Positions 63,025 through 64,000 of a DNA stretch of 64,000 bases are shown here, in pieces (the stretch's first letter is position 1; every line of letters starts with the position of its first letter). The DNA comes from Prosopocoilus inquinatus. Taxonomy: Eukaryota > Arthropoda > Insecta > Coleoptera > Lucanidae. Location of the stretch: assembly GCA_036172665.1 (NCBI GenBank), contig CM069880.1:4590501-4654500 (forward strand). The letters run 5' to 3'. The position numbers were made by a program, and so were the translations under genes. The notes beneath the pieces are model-generated. The model made no database searches, was not told where the DNA came from, and worked only from the letters and a program-made list of their open reading frames with translations.

Positions 63025-64000
63025 GTTGTTTGATGTTTCAACGGACTCCAGTAACTCTGATGTGAGATACGAAGTTCTAGCACTCAGCAGAAGCTGGAAA
63101 TAGTTTTGAACGAAACAACTCATATTAGCATTGTTCCTGTGATGTATCTAATCGATCCTTACTTATCTAATATGTTATTTGACGTTTCAACGGACTCCAG
63201 TAACACTGATGTGAGATACGAAGTTCTCGCACTCAGGAGAAGCTGGAAATAGTTTTGAACGAAACAACACCTATTAGCATTGTTCCTGTGATGTATCTAA
63301 TCGATCCTTACTTATCTATCATGTTATTTGACGTTACGATGGATTCCAGTAACTCTGATGTGAGATACGAAGTCTTCGGACGCAGCGAAAGCTGGAAATA
63401 GTTTTGAACGAAACAACACGTATTAGCGTTGTTCCTGTGATGTATCTAATCGATCCTTACTTATCTAATATGTTATTTGACGTTTCAACGGACTCCAGTA
63501 ACTCTGATGTGAGATACGAAGTTCTCGAACTCAGCAGAAGCTGGAAATAGTTTTGAACGAAACAAGACGTATTAGCATTGTTCCTGTGATGTATCTAATC
63601 GATCCTTACTTATCTATCATGTTATTTGACGTTACGATGGACTCCAATATCTCTGATGTGAGATACGAAGTTTTCGGACGCAGCTGAAGCTGGAAATAGT
63701 TTTGAACGAAGCAACATGTATTAGCGTTATTCCTGTGATGTATCTAATCGATCCTTACTTATCTGTCATGTTATTTGACGTTACGATGGACTCCAGTAAC
63801 TCTGATTTGAGATACGAAGTTCTCGCACTCAGCAGAAGCTGGAAATAGTTTTGAACGAAACAACACGTATTAGCGTTGTTCCTGTGATGTATCTAATCGA
63901 TCCTTACGTATCTATCATGTTATTTGACGTTACGATGGACTCCAGTAACTCTGATGTGAGATACGAAGTTTTCGGACGCAGCGGAAGCTGGAAATAGTTT
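63025..64000 (+). repeat. Right copy of the 45/44-monomer-spaced repeat, cut by the window edge
   Basis: It matches 56323-57.5 kb with the shared markers listed there. It runs to the last base, so neither the end of this copy nor the end of the array is seen. The last GGAAATAG start is at 63990. Confidence 0.85.

Larger units (their letters stand above)
1..64000 (+). repeat. 149-bp satellite DNA array, head-to-tail, about 429.5 monomers
   Basis: The same unit recurs every 149 bp from the first base to the last. With GGAAATAG as an arbitrary unit start (first at 71, last at 63990) there are 429 complete monomers plus partial ones at both edges. Stable landmarks in each unit are TTTTGAACGAAA, CCTGTGATGTATCTAATCGA, GGACTCCAGTAACTCTGATG and GAGATACGAAG. 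All copies lie on the same strand and I saw no inversion. Landmark spacing over the full length is 429 x 149 minus 2 bp, and the five length-variant monomers listed separately explain the -2. An array of this size, homogeneity and HOR structure is typical of centromeric or pericentromeric satellites (family knowledge); the chromosomal position is inferred. I do not recognise the satellite family or the species. No promoter, replication origin or terminator can be supported. Confidence 0.98.

Noticed and set aside
1..64000. CRISPR array
   Set aside because: There is no short repeat/unique spacer alternation. The whole 149-bp unit is conserved, including what would be the spacer.
1..64000. Protein with tandem peptide repeats
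   Set aside because: The unit is not a multiple of three and every frame is closed by stops, so no long repeat protein can be read through the array.
1..64000. Transposable element, LTR or terminal inverted repeats
   Set aside because: The 149-bp phase runs through the whole window without an interruption larger than 3 bp, no coding domain is present, and all monomers have the same orientation.
1..64000. tRNA, rRNA or other RNA gene
   Set aside because: The short CAGC/GCTG stem is the only local dyad noticed apart from ATCGAT. No cloverleaf, box A/B pair or rRNA-like conserved segment is visible.
1..64000. Telomeric repeat
   Set aside because: TATTAGCG and similar strings occur once per monomer and are not tandem; no TTAGG or TTAGGG runs are seen.

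Overview
The whole window is one uninterrupted tandem satellite DNA array. I find no gene, RNA gene, transposon, CRISPR array or single-copy segment. The basic unit is 149 bp, about 38-40% GC, and every copy runs head-to-tail in the same orientation. Taking GGAAATAG as an arbitrary monomer start (first at 71, last at 63990), the window holds 429 complete monomers, a 70-bp partial one at the left edge and an 11-bp partial one at the right edge. Five monomers have a different length (147, 148, 151, 151 and 146 bp). Together they account exactly for the net phase shift of -2 bp across 64 kb, so between checkpoints the register is otherwise unbroken.

This is eukaryotic constitutive heterochromatin, most simply a centromeric or pericentromeric satellite resolved by long-read assembly. 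No taxon can be named from the sequence. CpG is not depleted: observed/expected is about 1.7 in type A monomers and 1.3 in type B by hand count. That argues against a heavily CpG-methylated vertebrate or plant heterochromatin and fits an arthropod, nematode or similar genome with little CpG methylation, but this is inference.

Monomers fall into two main types that often alternate. They differ at about 11 linked positions (about 93% identity). Type A has ATCATG, then ACGATGG, and a TTCGGACGCAGCGG tail. Type B has AATATG, then TCAACGG, and a CTCGCACTCAGCAG tail. A B sub-variant has TTAATTGACGTTCC. Private mutations show these are organised into higher-order repeats (HORs) whose length changes along the array.

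Layout: 1-1675 is identical to 12961-14635. 2027-8945 is an 18-mer HOR (2682 bp) with a shortened third copy built on an 11-mer (1639 bp). 8.7-10.4 kb is a mosaic with a 5-mer duplication. 10.44-14.8 kb is a 16/15/13-mer pair. 15.2-18.7 kb is less ordered. 18740-32745 is two tandem copies of a very large HOR (46 and 48 monomers). 32.2-34.3 kb is a 7-mer duplication. 33247-38684 holds a 22-mer pair. 38.9-45.4 kb is a 20/22-mer pair. 45.5-47.6 kb is a mosaic sharing a block with 8.7-9.4 kb. 47.6-52.2 kb and 51.95-56.3 kb are 15-mer repeats. 56.3-64 kb is a 45/44-mer repeat enclosing 8-mer and 5-mer sub-repeats. The pattern fits repeated unequal exchange and gene conversion in register.

All open reading frames are artefacts of the repeat. 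The longest seen is 97 codons, and 149 is not a multiple of three, so frames break at every monomer.
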